Source of the DNA: an uncultured Candidatus Peregrinibacteria bacterium
GTDB lineage: Bacteria; Patescibacteriota; Gracilibacteria; Peribacterales; Peribacteraceae
Direction: 5' to 3'
DNA length: 64,000 nucleotides
Assembly: GCA_903825315.1 (NCBI GenBank)
Contig: CAIKAD010000001.1
Location: forward strand, 124,001-188,000
Below the pieces are notes generated by a model. That model did not search any database. It saw only the letters and a program-made list of their open reading frames with translations, and had not been told where the DNA came from. Below are positions 34,384 to 44,374 of this stretch, in pieces. A program made the position numbers and the translations under genes. Within the stretch, counting starts at the first letter, position 1. The number at the start of each line of letters is the position of its first letter.

Positions 34384-37300
34384 ATGACAACTCAGTTTAT
34401 TACAAATCAACAACGGCTTCTTGCGGAAGTTGTGAACAACATGCTCCCCAATGCCAAGGCGCTGCACTTCCTCGTTGGGTTCTTCTACTTTTCCGGTTTT
34501 GAGGAGATTTACACGAACGTAAAGGACAAGCGGATGCGCGTACTCATCGGCTTGGAAACGGAACAGAATATCGCGAACGTCATTCAGGAGGTGGCAGTGA
34601 TCCACCCTGCCGAACATGCAGAATCCAACAATGAGCTCATTATGAGCTGCTACCGCTCCATGGTTCACATGTTCGGCGAAACGGACTATTTCGACAGCAA
34701 GGAGCGTCAGGAGGCATTTCTGCTATTCGTTGAGAAGATCGCGAACGGGACGCTGGAGATCAAGAAAACAATCGAACCGAACCATGCCAAGCTCTACATC
34801 TTCGAGACGAAGGATGAAGTGAGCGAAGGGGGAGAGTACCCGGGAGCGGTCATCACGGGATCAAGCAACTTGTCCCGTGCGGGCCTGCGGGACCGCCACG
34901 AGATCAATGTTGTCTCACGCGAGAAGGCACACTATCAGGAGGCAAAGAAGCTCTTCGACGAGCTGTGGAACCTCGCTATTACTGTGGCAGCTCAGAGGAG
35001 CTTCCCCGATTTCGAGCGGGAAGTGATTAACCGCATTTGGGTCAACAAGCTCCCGAGTCCGTACCTCATGTTCCTTCGGGTACTGGAGGAATACTTCTCC
35101 TTCGAGCGGAAACGCATGGTGAAGTTGCCCCAAGAGATTACGGATAACCGCTACTTCAACCTCAAGTACCAGACCGATGCCATCCAGCAGGCGCTCGATA
35201 TTTTGGAGAAGCACGACGGAGTGATCATCGCCGACGTGGTGGGACTCGGGAAAAGCATCATCGCTTCCGTCATCGCCAACAATATCGGCCTGCGTACCGT
35301 CATCATCGCTCCTCCCCATCTCATCGATCAGTGGAAGGAATACAAGCGGGAGTTTGACTTCAACGCGGACGTCTACGGCAGCGGCTCCATCGAGAAGGCG
35401 CTCAATGAGATCAATGACAGCCATGAGCGGCTCATCATCGTCGACGAGGCGCACAAATACAGGAGCGAAGGTACGAAGGACTACGCCAATCTCCACAAGC
35501 TTTGTCAGGGGAACAAGGTCATTCTCCTTTCTGCTACACCCTTCAATAACCGCCCGGGCGACATCTTCTCGCTCATTAAGCTCTTCCAAATTCCCGCACG
35601 GAGCAGCATCCAGACCGTAGAAAACCTCAGTTATCGTTTCTACACGCTCATGAAGCAGGAGGAGGCTATCCGCAAGGCACAGAGGTCAAAAAAGGACACG
35701 CCAGACGAGACGATGAAGAAGCTCGCGGAGCTTGCCGAACAGATACGCGACATCCTCGATCCGATCCTCATCCGCCGTTCGCGCCTCGACCTCACCGAGA
35801 TCGACGAGTACCGCAAAGACCTTGAGCTGCAAGGTATCCAGTTCCCTGTCGTGAAGCCGCCAATGGCGATGGAGTATCCGCTCCCCGACGACCTCGCCGG
35901 TCGTTACATCACCACATTGGACAGGATCAGTGATGAACAAGGAGGATTTATCGGAGCAAAGTATAAGCCTGCTACCTACATCACGAATGAGAAGAAGCGG
36001 CAGGAACTGGAGGAAGAGTTCGGCGGTGAAAACCTCCTGAAACGCGGGCAGGAGAACTTGGCGAAGTTCATGCGTCGCCTCCTCGTGCGGCGCTATGAAA
36101 GTTCCGAACGGGCGTTCCAGAAGACGCTTTATGCCATGATTGCAGCATCCGAGCTCATTCATCGCTGGTATACCGAGGTGGGCAAAGTTCCCGTTTTCAA
36201 GAAAGGCAGCGTTCCCGACCCCGATCTTCTCCTCGACCAGAACATCGAAGGCGAGGATCAAATGGAGTTACTTTCTGAGTTGGATGAAGATAAGGATTTT
36301 TCCTCTCTCAAACAGAAGGGATACCAGCTTCTGGACGTGAAGGACTTGGATGAGAAGTTCATCGCCGAGCTGGAGCATGACATCTCCCTTCTCACCTCCA
36401 TTCGTGACGAATGGTTTGCACAGGGAATCCGACAAGACGTGAAGCTCGGCCATTTTGCCGAGGAGTTGGAACACCAGCTTCAAGCAGAGCCAGAGCGGAA
36501 AATCATCGTCTTCACCGAGTTCGCGGATACCGCCGACTACCTCTCCGAGCATTTGAAAGACCGGCTTCCCGCCTTCTGTTATCACTCCGGCCACGCAAGC
36601 GCACAAAACAAGGAGACGATTAAAGCGAACTTCGATGCCAGCTACCCCCAAGCCAAACAGCGGGATGATTACAAGGTGCTCATCGCCACTGATGCCATTT
36701 CGGAAGGCTACAACCTCAATCGTTCGGGCACGGTGATCAACTACGACATTCCGTACAACCCCATGCGCGTCGTGCAGCGCGTCGGGCGCATCAATCGCGT
36801 CAATATAAAGGTATTCGACGAACTCTTCATCTACAACTACTTCCCCACGGCCATCGGGGAAGACGAGACGCGAACGAAGGAAATCTCCACCTTCAAGATC
36901 AAGATGCACAACGCGATCATGGGCGACGATACGCAGTTCCTGTCCGAGGACGAAGTGCTGGAGGCGTTCTATTCCAAAAGGTTCGAGGAGGCGCAGGAAC
37001 AGAGCGAGGAGCGGTCATGGAAGACGGACTTTGAAAATCTCTTGAATAGCGTCAAGCGCACGAAACCCGAATTGCTCTCCCAAGCGAAGGAGATCCCCAA
37101 ACGCGCCCGCATTCGCAGGGAAGGGAAGCACCCGCGAAACGGCGTGATTGTCTTCGGACGCAAAGGCGAGGAGTACACGTTCAAGATCGGCATTTCGGGC
37201 ACGGAACACGAGCTCCTCACCGCAAAGGAAGCACTGGAGCTCTTCAAAGCAGAGGCAAAGGAGAAAGCCCATCCCGTGAGCGGTTCCTTTGATCCCGTCT

Positions 37301-37635
37301 ACTTGCACGTAAAGGATCATCTTTTTCGCGGCACGAAGGAGACGCCCAATACGACAAAGCTCCGCGATACCATCTCCAAGCTGGAATGGCTACAGGAGAA
37401 CGTCACGGAGGAATGTCAGTACCTGAATGATCTCTGCAAAGTCGTCAAAGAACTCGATGCCCTCTCCGAACACCATCTCAAACGCATCCGTAAAATCCGC
37501 CGCGACCATCTTCAGGAGGACATTGCAGCGATGAAGGAGGAAATCACCCCCCATTATCTCCAAGCGATCCTCCGTAAGGCTCATAGGATCGAAGAGGGAG
37601 AGGAAACCCTCATTCTCGCTGAGGAACTCACCTGA
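34384..37635 (+). CDS. PLD-nuclease/SNF2-type helicase fusion of a defence system
   Basis: A 1083-residue protein. The N-terminal 200 residues are phospholipase-D-like: H134-A-K136 (NHAKLYIFE) followed by GSSNLSRAGL, a single HxK half-site that would act as a dimer. Then comes an SNF2/SF2 helicase: Walker A GLGKS (Lys290), DEAH box VDEAHKYR (Asp354), SATPFNNRPGD, and helicase C with TDAISEGYNLNRSGTVINYD and VQRVGRINRV. A charged helical C-terminus ends the protein. The methylase gene follows after 4 nt. PLD, SNF2 and adenine methylase are all components of DISARM class 1 (DrmC, DrmD, DrmMI), here reduced to two genes with PLD and helicase fused. Anti-phage restriction is inferred. Confidence 0.88.
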   Translation: MTTQFITNQQRLLAEVVNNMLPNAKALHFLVGFFYFSGFEEIYTNVKDKRMRVLIGLETEQNIANVIQEVAVIHPAEHAESNNELIMSCYRSMVHMFGETDYFDSKERQEAFLLFVEKIANGTLEIKKTIEPNHAKLYIFETKDEVSEGGEYPGAVITGSSNLSRAGLRDRHEINVVSREKAHYQEAKKLFDELWNLAITVAAQRSFPDFEREVINRIWVNKLPSPYLMFLRVLEEYFSFERKRMVKLPQEITDNRYFNLKYQTDAIQQALDILEKHDGVIIADVVGLGKSIIASVIANNIGLRTVIIAPPHLIDQWKEYKREFDFNADVYGSGSIEKALNEINDSHERLIIVDEAHKYRSEGTKDYANLHKLCQGNKVILLSATPFNNRPGDIFSLIKLFQIPARSSIQTVENLSYRFYTLMKQEEAIRKAQRSKKDTPDETMKKLAELAEQIRDILDPILIRRSRLDLTEIDEYRKDLELQGIQFPVVKPPMAMEYPLPDDLAGRYITTLDRISDEQGGFIGAKYKPATYITNEKKRQELEEEFGGENLLKRGQENLAKFMRRLLVRRYESSERAFQKTLYAMIAASELIHRWYTEVGKVPVFKKGSVPDPDLLLDQNIEGEDQMELLSELDEDKDFSSLKQKGYQLLDVKDLDEKFIAELEHDISLLTSIRDEWFAQGIRQDVKLGHFAEELEHQLQAEPERKIIVFTEFADTADYLSEHLKDRLPAFCYHSGHASAQNKETIKANFDASYPQAKQRDDYKVLIATDAISEGYNLNRSGTVINYDIPYNPMRVVQRVGRINRVNIKVFDELFIYNYFPTAIGEDETRTKEISTFKIKMHNAIMGDDTQFLSEDEVLEAFYSKRFEEAQEQSEERSWKTDFENLLNSVKRTKPELLSQAKEIPKRARIRREGKHPRNGVIVFGRKGEEYTFKIGISGTEHELLTAKEALELFKAEAKEKAHPVSGSFDPVYLHVKDHLFRGTKETPNTTKLRDTISKLEWLQENVTEECQYLNDLCKVVKELDALSEHHLKRIRKIRRDHLQEDIAAMKEEITPHYLQAILRKAHRIEEGEETLILAEELT

Positions 37636-37639
37636 ACCC

Positions 37640-40600
37640 ATGGACTTTTCTGCGCCCTATACCCGATCAACGGCACTGGAATTTCTTCGCAACTTTCTGC
37701 CGAATGACTTCTCGGCTTCTTCCGGTGACGCCGTGGAAATTGGTTTCACGCCTCAGCTTATCCAGAATGTTACGCTCCTCGGCACGGTACCATCGCTCAA
37801 TAATTTGAAGGTGTATGAAGTACAGCACTCTTCTGAGAATGATCCGCGTGTGACAATCTCCCGCGAATCGTTCCGTCTACTCGCCAAACACAGCGCCAGG
37901 AAGGCTCTGATCTTCTTCGTCACGGATTCATCGCAGAATTTCCGCTTCTCCCTCGTGACGGTAGAGCTGGACTGGAAAGAGAGCGGAAGAATCAAGCGCG
38001 AGTACAGCAATCCGCGGCGCCAGTCGTTCCTCCTGGGTCCGAAAGCGAAGGTACGCACGCCGCAGAGCTTTTTGGAGACACGAGGGAGGGTGAGCGACGC
38101 CAAAGATCTTGCTGACCGCTTCTCCGTGGAGGTCGTTAACAAGGAGTTCTATAAGCAGATTGCTAAGCTATTCGTTAAGCTAACAGGCGGTAAACTCAAA
38201 CTCGGCAACCGCACGGAAACATTCGATACCTTGCTGGAACTGCCTTCTATCAATAAACCCAATCCCGAAACACTGGATTCCTTCTTACCGTTTCAAGAGT
38301 TTGCCGTCCGGCTCATCGGTCGCTGTATTTTCTGCTGGTTCCTCAAGCAAAAGAAGACATCCAACGGCAAGCCATTGATACCTGAATCCATGCTCTCGGT
38401 TCAGGCGGTAAGTGAAACACCGAGTTATTATCATCTACAACTGGAAAAGCTCTTCTTCGAGATGCTCAACAAGCCAAAGGAGCAACGTTCGGCGGACATA
38501 CCCGATGGCTCTGATGATGTGCCATTCCTCAATGGAGGCCTATTCGATCCTCACCACCAGGATTTCTACAGAGACGGCGAGTGGAATGGAGCCCTCAAAG
38601 TACCGGATGAATGGCTGCGCGAACTCTTTGAACTGCTGGAAACGTACAATTTCACCATTGACGAAAATACGCCCGTGGACACAGAACTCTCTGTTGACCC
38701 CGAAATGCTCGGACGCATCTTCGAGAACCTCCTCGCGGAGATTAACCCGGAAACGGGGGAGAGCGCACGCAAGCACACAGGCAGCTACTACACCCCGCGT
38801 GAAATTGTCGAATATATGGTGGATGAGAGTCTCAAATTGTACTTGGAGGAGAAAACCAGCATTGACGAAGAACGGCTCACCTCACTCCTCTCCTACGGTG
38901 AGGAAGATGGAGAGCTGAGTGCCAGTGAGAAACAGGCAGTGATAGCAGCACTGGAGCACCTGAAAATCATTGATCCCGCCTGTGGCTCCGGCGCGTTTCC
39001 GCTCGGCATACTGCACAAGATGGTGCTCGTTCTCCAAAAAGTAGACCCTGAAGCGGAGCAGTGGCTCCAGTCGCTCCTCGACTCTATCCCCGATACCACC
39101 GCCCGCGAGGTCATGCGGAGAAAGCTGGAAGACGATAAAGACCTTTGGAACTACACCCGCAAGCTTGGCGTGATACGCCGTTCCATCTATGGCGTGGACA
39201 TTCAAGCGATCGGCGTGGAAATTACCAAGCTGAGGTGCTTCCTCTCGCTCGTAGTGGACGAGAAAATCAACGACCGGAAAAAGAATCGCGGCATAGAGCC
39301 GCTCCCAAATCTTGAGTTCAAATTCGTCTGTGCAAACTCACTATTTTCTCTGCCACCGCCTCCTGCAAATCAGCAGCCACAGCTCTTTGAGGATGATACT
39401 CAAATCAGGGAACTGAAGAACCTGAGAGAAAGGTATTTCGTAAGCAATGGGAAAGAAAAAATCATTACCGAGAATAATTTCCGAAAGGCTCAACAGGCCT
39501 TGTTTGAACGGGTATTGCAGAGCTGGAGAAGTGCACAGGCAGAAGATACCCGGGCCGCCAAGCTTGCTGAATGGAAGCCGTTTTCCAACGAGCGGTCGGA
39601 GTGGTTCGATCCCGAATGGATGTTTGGCATCAAGGATGGCTTCGATATTGTCATCGCCAACCCGCCCTATGTCCGGCAGGAGCATATTGCTTACAAAGAA
39701 GTCATCAAGGATATATACGAAGTAGGCAGCGGCACCGCTGATCTCTACTGCTACTTCTATGAATTGGGGTGGGAATTGTTGAAGGAGAACGGAATCCTCA
39801 CGTACATAACTTCGAACAAATATCTGCGTGCAGCATACGGAAAGAAGCTCAAGGACTTCTTGAAGCAAACAATGATGATTCGTTCACTCATAGATTTTGG
39901 TGATAGTCCCGTGTTTGAGGTGACTGCATATCCCAGTATTATGGTTGCCCAAAAAGGGCACGTAGAGGGGAATCATTTCAACGGTTGTACTATTGAGACG
40001 GAGGAAGAACTGAACAATTTTATTCATACTCTAAATGAGAAAAATATATCAATGGACCAAGATGAACTGCCGGACGATGATGTTTGGTCTCTTCTTTCAA
40101 AAGAAGAACACGACGTGATGGTTACAATCAAAGGTGATCAGAAGAATACAAAAAGTATTACTGAATATGTGAATAGTGATTTCTTCGCGGGTATAAAAAC
40201 AGGCTTTAATCCTGCCTTCATAATATCCCCGAAGCAGAGAGACGATCTCATTGGTGCAGACCCGAAATCTGTGGAAATCATCAGGCCATTTCTGCGTGGA
40301 AAGGATATTAAGCGATTCATCATAACGAATCCTGACTTATACATCATTTTTGCAAAGCAAGGCACTGATATCAGTACTTACAAAGCCATCAAAGCTCACC
40401 TCAATAAATACCGAAAAGAACTGGAACCCAAGCCTGACAATTGGGATGATTCAAAAAAGTGGAATGGCCGAAAATCTGGCACTTATAAGTGGTATGAATT
40501 ACAGGATTCAGTTGCCTTTTTTCCTCATTTTGAAAATCCAAAAATCGTTTATCCCGACATATCAGATAAGTGCAATTTTGCGTTTGATACTTCCAACTAC

Positions 40601-40936
40601 TACCCAGACATGACAGCATTTGTGATCCCAAGTGATGATCTCTATCTGCTGGGTATTCTCAATTCTTCAATTACCTTTTTCTACCTTTCAAGAAAAACTT
40701 CACAGGTGAGAGGAAACTTTTTGCGGTTCAAGAAGCAATATGTCAGCAAAATGCCTATTCGTATCCCTCGCAACAAACAGAAGACTGAGATCGAAAAGCG
40801 TGTGAAGCAGATCTTGAAAAATAAGGAGGCCGGAAAGGATACTGCCAATCTGGAGAAGGAAATCGATCAGCTTGTGTATGAGGTGTATGGGTTAAACAAG
40901 GAAGAGATACAGCTGATCGAATCATTAACGCAGTAA
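37640..40936 (+). CDS. N6-adenine DNA methyltransferase with nuclease-like N-terminus and TaqI-type specificity domain
   Basis: A 1098-residue type IIG/DrmMI/PglX-like enzyme. The N-terminal about 180 residues (KVYEVQHSSE...SARKALIFFVTDSS) look like a degenerate nuclease fold. Methylase motif I is DPACGSGAFPLG (Asp445) and motif IV is NPPYVRQE (Asn674), the NPPY form of N6-adenine enzymes. The C-terminal half (about 830-1060) fits a TaqI-like target-recognition domain. No Shine-Dalgarno is seen. From about 39880 the DNA becomes clearly AT-richer, so the recognition domain may have been exchanged. It presumably marks self DNA for the upstream helicase-nuclease, or cuts itself. Confidence 0.9.
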   Translation: MDFSAPYTRSTALEFLRNFLPNDFSASSGDAVEIGFTPQLIQNVTLLGTVPSLNNLKVYEVQHSSENDPRVTISRESFRLLAKHSARKALIFFVTDSSQNFRFSLVTVELDWKESGRIKREYSNPRRQSFLLGPKAKVRTPQSFLETRGRVSDAKDLADRFSVEVVNKEFYKQIAKLFVKLTGGKLKLGNRTETFDTLLELPSINKPNPETLDSFLPFQEFAVRLIGRCIFCWFLKQKKTSNGKPLIPESMLSVQAVSETPSYYHLQLEKLFFEMLNKPKEQRSADIPDGSDDVPFLNGGLFDPHHQDFYRDGEWNGALKVPDEWLRELFELLETYNFTIDENTPVDTELSVDPEMLGRIFENLLAEINPETGESARKHTGSYYTPREIVEYMVDESLKLYLEEKTSIDEERLTSLLSYGEEDGELSASEKQAVIAALEHLKIIDPACGSGAFPLGILHKMVLVLQKVDPEAEQWLQSLLDSIPDTTAREVMRRKLEDDKDLWNYTRKLGVIRRSIYGVDIQAIGVEITKLRCFLSLVVDEKINDRKKNRGIEPLPNLEFKFVCANSLFSLPPPPANQQPQLFEDDTQIRELKNLRERYFVSNGKEKIITENNFRKAQQALFERVLQSWRSAQAEDTRAAKLAEWKPFSNERSEWFDPEWMFGIKDGFDIVIANPPYVRQEHIAYKEVIKDIYEVGSGTADLYCYFYELGWELLKENGILTYITSNKYLRAAYGKKLKDFLKQTMMIRSLIDFGDSPVFEVTAYPSIMVAQKGHVEGNHFNGCTIETEEELNNFIHTLNEKNISMDQDELPDDDVWSLLSKEEHDVMVTIKGDQKNTKSITEYVNSDFFAGIKTGFNPAFIISPKQRDDLIGADPKSVEIIRPFLRGKDIKRFIITNPDLYIIFAKQGTDISTYKAIKAHLNKYRKELEPKPDNWDDSKKWNGRKSGTYKWYELQDSVAFFPHFENPKIVYPDISDKCNFAFDTSNYYPDMTAFVIPSDDLYLLGILNSSITFFYLSRKTSQVRGNFLRFKKQYVSKMPIRIPRNKQKTEIEKRVKQILKNKEAGKDTANLEKEIDQLVYEVYGLNKEEIQLIESLTQ

Positions 40937-41122
40937 AGTAATGGGTGCCAAAGTCACAGAAATTAGTTTGTTCTTTGTATATTATGCACAAAATCTGATT
41001 TGCCGAGGTAGTAAAGAAACGTCAATACGGTTGATTTATTATGAGATTATGAGTGTTTTTGTATGGATAAGGAACACTTTTTTTGGTATGATAGGGTTGT
41101 ATTTAACGTCAAAACAAATACT

Positions 41123-41497
41123 ATGAAAAAGCCCCGTTCTCACGCTCGTATGTCTCCAGTAATTAAAGCTTATACTGGCTCCTCCTTCGTCGGCAGAGAA
41201 ATATTTCCTCGACTTCCCCGGTCAATACCTATTGAATTTAGTTTGGAATTTAATGGGAAAGGAGAAACATTCATTGCAATTTCATCTCCTGAGTATTCAG
41301 GCATTATTAGTGAAGCTCGTACCATGGATGAGGCATATGAAAATGTGCACGATGCTATTTTGACTTATTTTGAGGTGCCAAAAGAATGTGCCAAAGCCAT
41401 TAAATTTAAATTGGTGAATCAGCCAAAGGAAAAGAGTAAAGATGGCAGCAGTGTACTATTGCGAAGAATTGAGATAAAACAGTTGGCGCATGCCTGA
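41123..41497 (+). CDS. HicB-like antitoxin
   Basis: Start ATG at 41123 (the frame opens at 41063) gives 124 residues. The middle resembles the HicB partial RNase H fold (IEFSLEFNGKGETFIAISSPEYSGIISEARTMDEAYENVHDAILTYFE), which binds and blocks HicA. An extended -10 (TGG then TATGAT, 41084-41092) lies about 30 nt upstream. The gene is AT-rich and overlaps the toxin gene by 8 nt. Antitoxin first is the reverse of the classic hicA-hicB order. Confidence 0.72.
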   Translation: MKKPRSHARMSPVIKAYTGSSFVGREIFPRLPRSIPIEFSLEFNGKGETFIAISSPEYSGIISEARTMDEAYENVHDAILTYFEVPKECAKAIKFKLVNQPKEKSKDGSSVLLRRIEIKQLAHA

Positions 41498-41723
41498 ATT
41501 ACCACCTTCAACGCGTAGATCAAGATTTATTCGTGTTGCTCCGAGAATGGGCTTTCCAATTTCTAAAGCCTTCGGAAAGGGTGATCACTATATGATGTTC
41601 AGTCCTGATAAGAGTGACAAGATTACAGTTCCAAAATCTTTTGAAACTCACAAGGTCAGGCAATCTCTCGCGAAATTCATTCAAAAATACGGTGATCTAC
41701 CAAGCTTTCTACAGGAGTTGTGA
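41490..41723 (+). CDS. HicA-like mRNA interferase toxin
   Basis: A 77-residue basic protein with a HicA-type dsRBD fold. The catalytic His would be in GKGDHYMMF (HicA usually reads GSHxxF), followed by KITVPKSFETHKVRQSLAKFIQKYG, matching the VP-KGxLxxILK end of the family. HicA cleaves mRNA when free of HicB. AT content and coupled overlap with the upstream gene support a mobile TA pair next to the restriction system. Confidence 0.72.
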   Translation: MPELPPSTRRSRFIRVAPRMGFPISKAFGKGDHYMMFSPDKSDKITVPKSFETHKVRQSLAKFIQKYGDLPSFLQEL

Positions 41724-41786
41724 TGCGGGTTGGAAATTAATCCTTCCCCATATCCACTCCCCTCTTTGCCATGCTAGGCTTTAACC

Positions 41787-43181
41787 ATGCCAACCAAACT
41801 ACCCGTCTCCTCCGCCCGCAAAGCCGAATCCATCGGCACCCATGCGCTCATCCAGGGCTGGGTCCGCACACGGCGCGACAGTAAAGGAGGCTTTAGCTTT
41901 TTGGACATCAACGACGGGTCCTCGCTCCACGGGCTGCAGGTGATTGCGGATACGTCCCTCCCTAATTACGAGAGCGAGGTGCTCAAGATCAACACAGGGT
42001 GCAGCGTGAGCGTGGAGGGAACCATCACGGCCTCGCAGGGAGGCGGTCAGGCGACGGAACTCAAGGCGGAAAAGCTCACGGTCCATGGGTGGGCGGACGA
42101 GACGTATCCCATGCAAAAGAAGCGCCATAGTTTTGAGGTGTTGCGCGAGTGGGCGCACCTGCGTCCACGGACCAACACCTTCGGCGCGCTGCTCCGGGTG
42201 CGTAACTGCGTGTGCCGGTCTATCCACAACTTTTTCCAGGAGGAGGGGTTCCTGTATGTCAACACGCCCATCATCACGGCGAGCGACTGCGAGGGGGCGG
42301 GGGCGATGTTCCGGGTTACCACGCTGGATGTCGAGAAGCCGCCCCGCACACCGGACGGAAAAGTCGACAATGCTCAAGACTTCTTTGGGAAGGCCGCGTA
42401 CCTCACGGTGAGCGGACAATTGGAAGGGGAGACGTGCGCCACTGCCATGGGAAAGATCTACACATTCGGCCCCACGTTCCGCGCGGAAAACAGCAACACT
42501 ACGCGGCATCTGGCGGAATTCTGGATGATCGAACCGGAGATGTCGTTCTGCGATCTGGAAGGGGACATGGACCTGGCCGAGCGCTTTTTGCGCCGGGTGT
42601 GCGGCGATGTGCTTAAGGACTGTCCGGATGACGTGGCGTTCTTCAATGATCGCATCGATAACACCGTGGCGGCCACGCTCACCGCCATGAGCCAGTCTTC
42701 CTTTGCGCGGATGTCGTACACGGAGGCGGTGGAGGTGCTCAAACAATGCGGCAAGACGTTCGAGTTCCCGGTGGAGTGGGGGATCGATTTGCAGAGCGAG
42801 CACGAGCGCTACCTCGCCGAGGAGCACTGCAAGAAGCCCGTGATCCTCTACGATTACCCGCGCGCCCTCAAGGCGTTCTACATGCGCCTCAATGAAGACG
42901 GCAAGACGGTACGGGCGATGGACGTCCTTGCTCCGAAAGTCGGTGAGATCATCGGAGGGAGCCAGCGCGAGGAGCGGCTGGATGTTCTCGAAAAGCGGAT
43001 GGTGGAATCGGGTCTTAACCCCAAGGACTACTGGTGGTACTTGGACCTGCGGCGGTATGGCACCGTCCCCCACGCGGGGTTCGGCCTCGGCCTCGAGCGT
43101 CTCATTCAATTCATCACCGGCATGGGCAACATTAGGGATGTGATACCGTTCCCGCGCACGCCGGGGAGTGCGGAGTTTTAA
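41787..43181 (+). CDS. asnS: Asparaginyl-tRNA synthetase
   Basis: A class II aminoacyl-tRNA synthetase of 464 residues that charges tRNA-Asn. The N-terminal OB-fold anticodon domain ([24 protein letters not shown]) precedes the catalytic core: motif 2 [21 protein letters not shown] and motif 3 [16 protein letters not shown]. HxRxR-like motif 1 ([17 protein letters not shown]) is visible. Length and motifs are those of AsnRS rather than AspRS. TAGGCT, 7 nt before the ATG, may be the -10 of a leaderless transcript. The tRNA-Asn it serves is at 23937. Confidence 0.95.
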   Translation: MPTKLPVSSARKAESIGTHALIQGWVRTRRDSKGGFSFLDINDGSSLHGLQVIADTSLPNYESEVLKINTGCSVSVEGTITASQGGGQATELKAEKLTVHGWADETYPMQKKRHSFEVLREWAHLRPRTNTFGALLRVRNCVCRSIHNFFQEEGFLYVNTPIITASDCEGAGAMFRVTTLDVEKPPRTPDGKVDNAQDFFGKAAYLTVSGQLEGETCATAMGKIYTFGPTFRAENSNTTRHLAEFWMIEPEMSFCDLEGDMDLAERFLRRVCGDVLKDCPDDVAFFNDRIDNTVAATLTAMSQSSFARMSYTEAVEVLKQCGKTFEFPVEWGIDLQSEHERYLAEEHCKKPVILYDYPRALKAFYMRLNEDGKTVRAMDVLAPKVGEIIGGSQREERLDVLEKRMVESGLNPKDYWWYLDLRRYGTVPHAGFGLGLERLIQFITGMGNIRDVIPFPRTPGSAEF

Positions 43182-43204
43182 CGGCCGCAAAATTTTGGGG
43201 CCGT
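43181..43204 (+). terminator. Hairpin after asnS
   Basis: ACGGCC (43181-43186) pairs with GGCCGT (43199-43204), beginning at the last base of the stop codon. No T-run follows, so termination is uncertain. A further GCACAA/TTGTGC hairpin lies close by. Confidence 0.45.
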
Positions 43205-43399
43205 ACGATGGGAATTGCCATGGGCAGGGGCACAAAATATTGTGCGTCTCTATCGAGTTATTTGTATAAATTTAGTGATCAACAATATGCTCTTATGGAA
43301 GAGCTCTATTCATATAAGCTGTTTTAAAAAATGAAACGGACGCACGGGTCTTCTGCGTTCGGATCCTGCCTCCCGTATCACATGCCGGGATGAGCAGCT

Positions 43400-44251
43400 T
43401 TACCGGTTCTCCAGGCGCCGATAGACAATCTCTACCCCGTTGTCCGTGTAATCGTAAATGTCGTAGCCGTTCTCCGACATCATCGTCCTCAGCCACGAGA
43501 TGAATGCGGGAGGTATTTCGTCCGTATCCTCCCGGAAGGCGGGGAAGCGATCGAGGATCTGTTCATACTGCAGGTACTGTCGGACGGCACTGTTATCGGC
43601 AAGCATTCCTTTCATGAGGCTGAGGCGATGCTTGAAGATGAGATGGTTGAGGCGCAGCTCCAGCGCATACGTTCCCACCTCGTTCGTCTGAATGATCTTC
43701 TTACCTCCGTCCAGCACCCCCTTTCCATTGAGGAAGTTTTTGTAGTTCTGCATGGCCTGGGGATTGTTCCGCCACTGTGTGCGCACATCGTTATCCTGCT
43801 CCACGTGGCGTACTTCGTGGATCGCATACAGCATGTCCATCGGCCGCACTCCCGGGTCCATGCCCTGCCCCATGTCAATCGTTCTCGTGGCAGGTGTGTA
43901 CGAGGCTATGAGATTTCTGCGGAACACCTGCGGCACGTCGTAGTGAAAGTGCGGCGGGGGAAGGGGCGGCACGGAAGAAGTTTTTCCTTCCTTCGCACGG
44001 AGCACATTACGGTTCGGCTGTGTGCTGTTCTGCGCGACGAGGTCGAAGGGGGAGAGGACCGCACGCTTGAGTCCCTCGCTCCGGTATCCCTCCAGACACT
44101 CGGCAAGTTCCGCGCGGACCTGGGCGCACCGGGCCTCGAAACGGCAGATGTATTGCTCCATCCCGTCGATTTTCTGAAAGCATGATGGGGACGTGGAGAG
44201 CGCACCGAAACGTTCGGGGTCGGAGGGACGGCGGGATGACTTTTTGGGCAT
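43400..44251 (-). CDS. Putative zinc metallopeptidase (HExxH), unknown family
   Basis: With the start at 44251 the protein has 283 residues. HEVRH (145-149) within LYAIHEVRHVEQD is an HExxH zinc motif, and a Glu at about 191 (TNEVGTYALELRLN) is well placed as the third ligand, as in gluzincins. No signal peptide is seen. The N-terminal third is basic and may be disordered (Pro-rich PPLPPPHFH near 100). I do not recognise the family, so substrate and place are unknown. It is the second gene in a minus-strand pair after the coiled-coil protein gene (123 nt gap). Confidence 0.6.
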   Translation of the reverse strand: MPKKSSRRPSDPERFGALSTSPSCFQKIDGMEQYICRFEARCAQVRAELAECLEGYRSEGLKRAVLSPFDLVAQNSTQPNRNVLRAKEGKTSSVPPLPPPHFHYDVPQVFRRNLIASYTPATRTIDMGQGMDPGVRPMDMLYAIHEVRHVEQDNDVRTQWRNNPQAMQNYKNFLNGKGVLDGGKKIIQTNEVGTYALELRLNHLIFKHRLSLMKGMLADNSAVRQYLQYEQILDRFPAFREDTDEIPPAFISWLRTMMSENGYDIYDYTDNGVEIVYRRLENR

Positions 44252-44374
44252 ACGGAGAAGAAAAAGGGCGCCCATGGTGATCGATGGCGGGGGGCCTGTC
44301 AAATTATCTCAGCCTAATCTGCGGGCCGTTCCGGTCAAATTTCAGCGTCCGCTGGAAGGTCACCAAGGCATTTG

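Noticed and set aside
41799-43235. 478-codon ORF antisense to asnS
   Set aside because: asnS has all class II motifs; this is its shadow.
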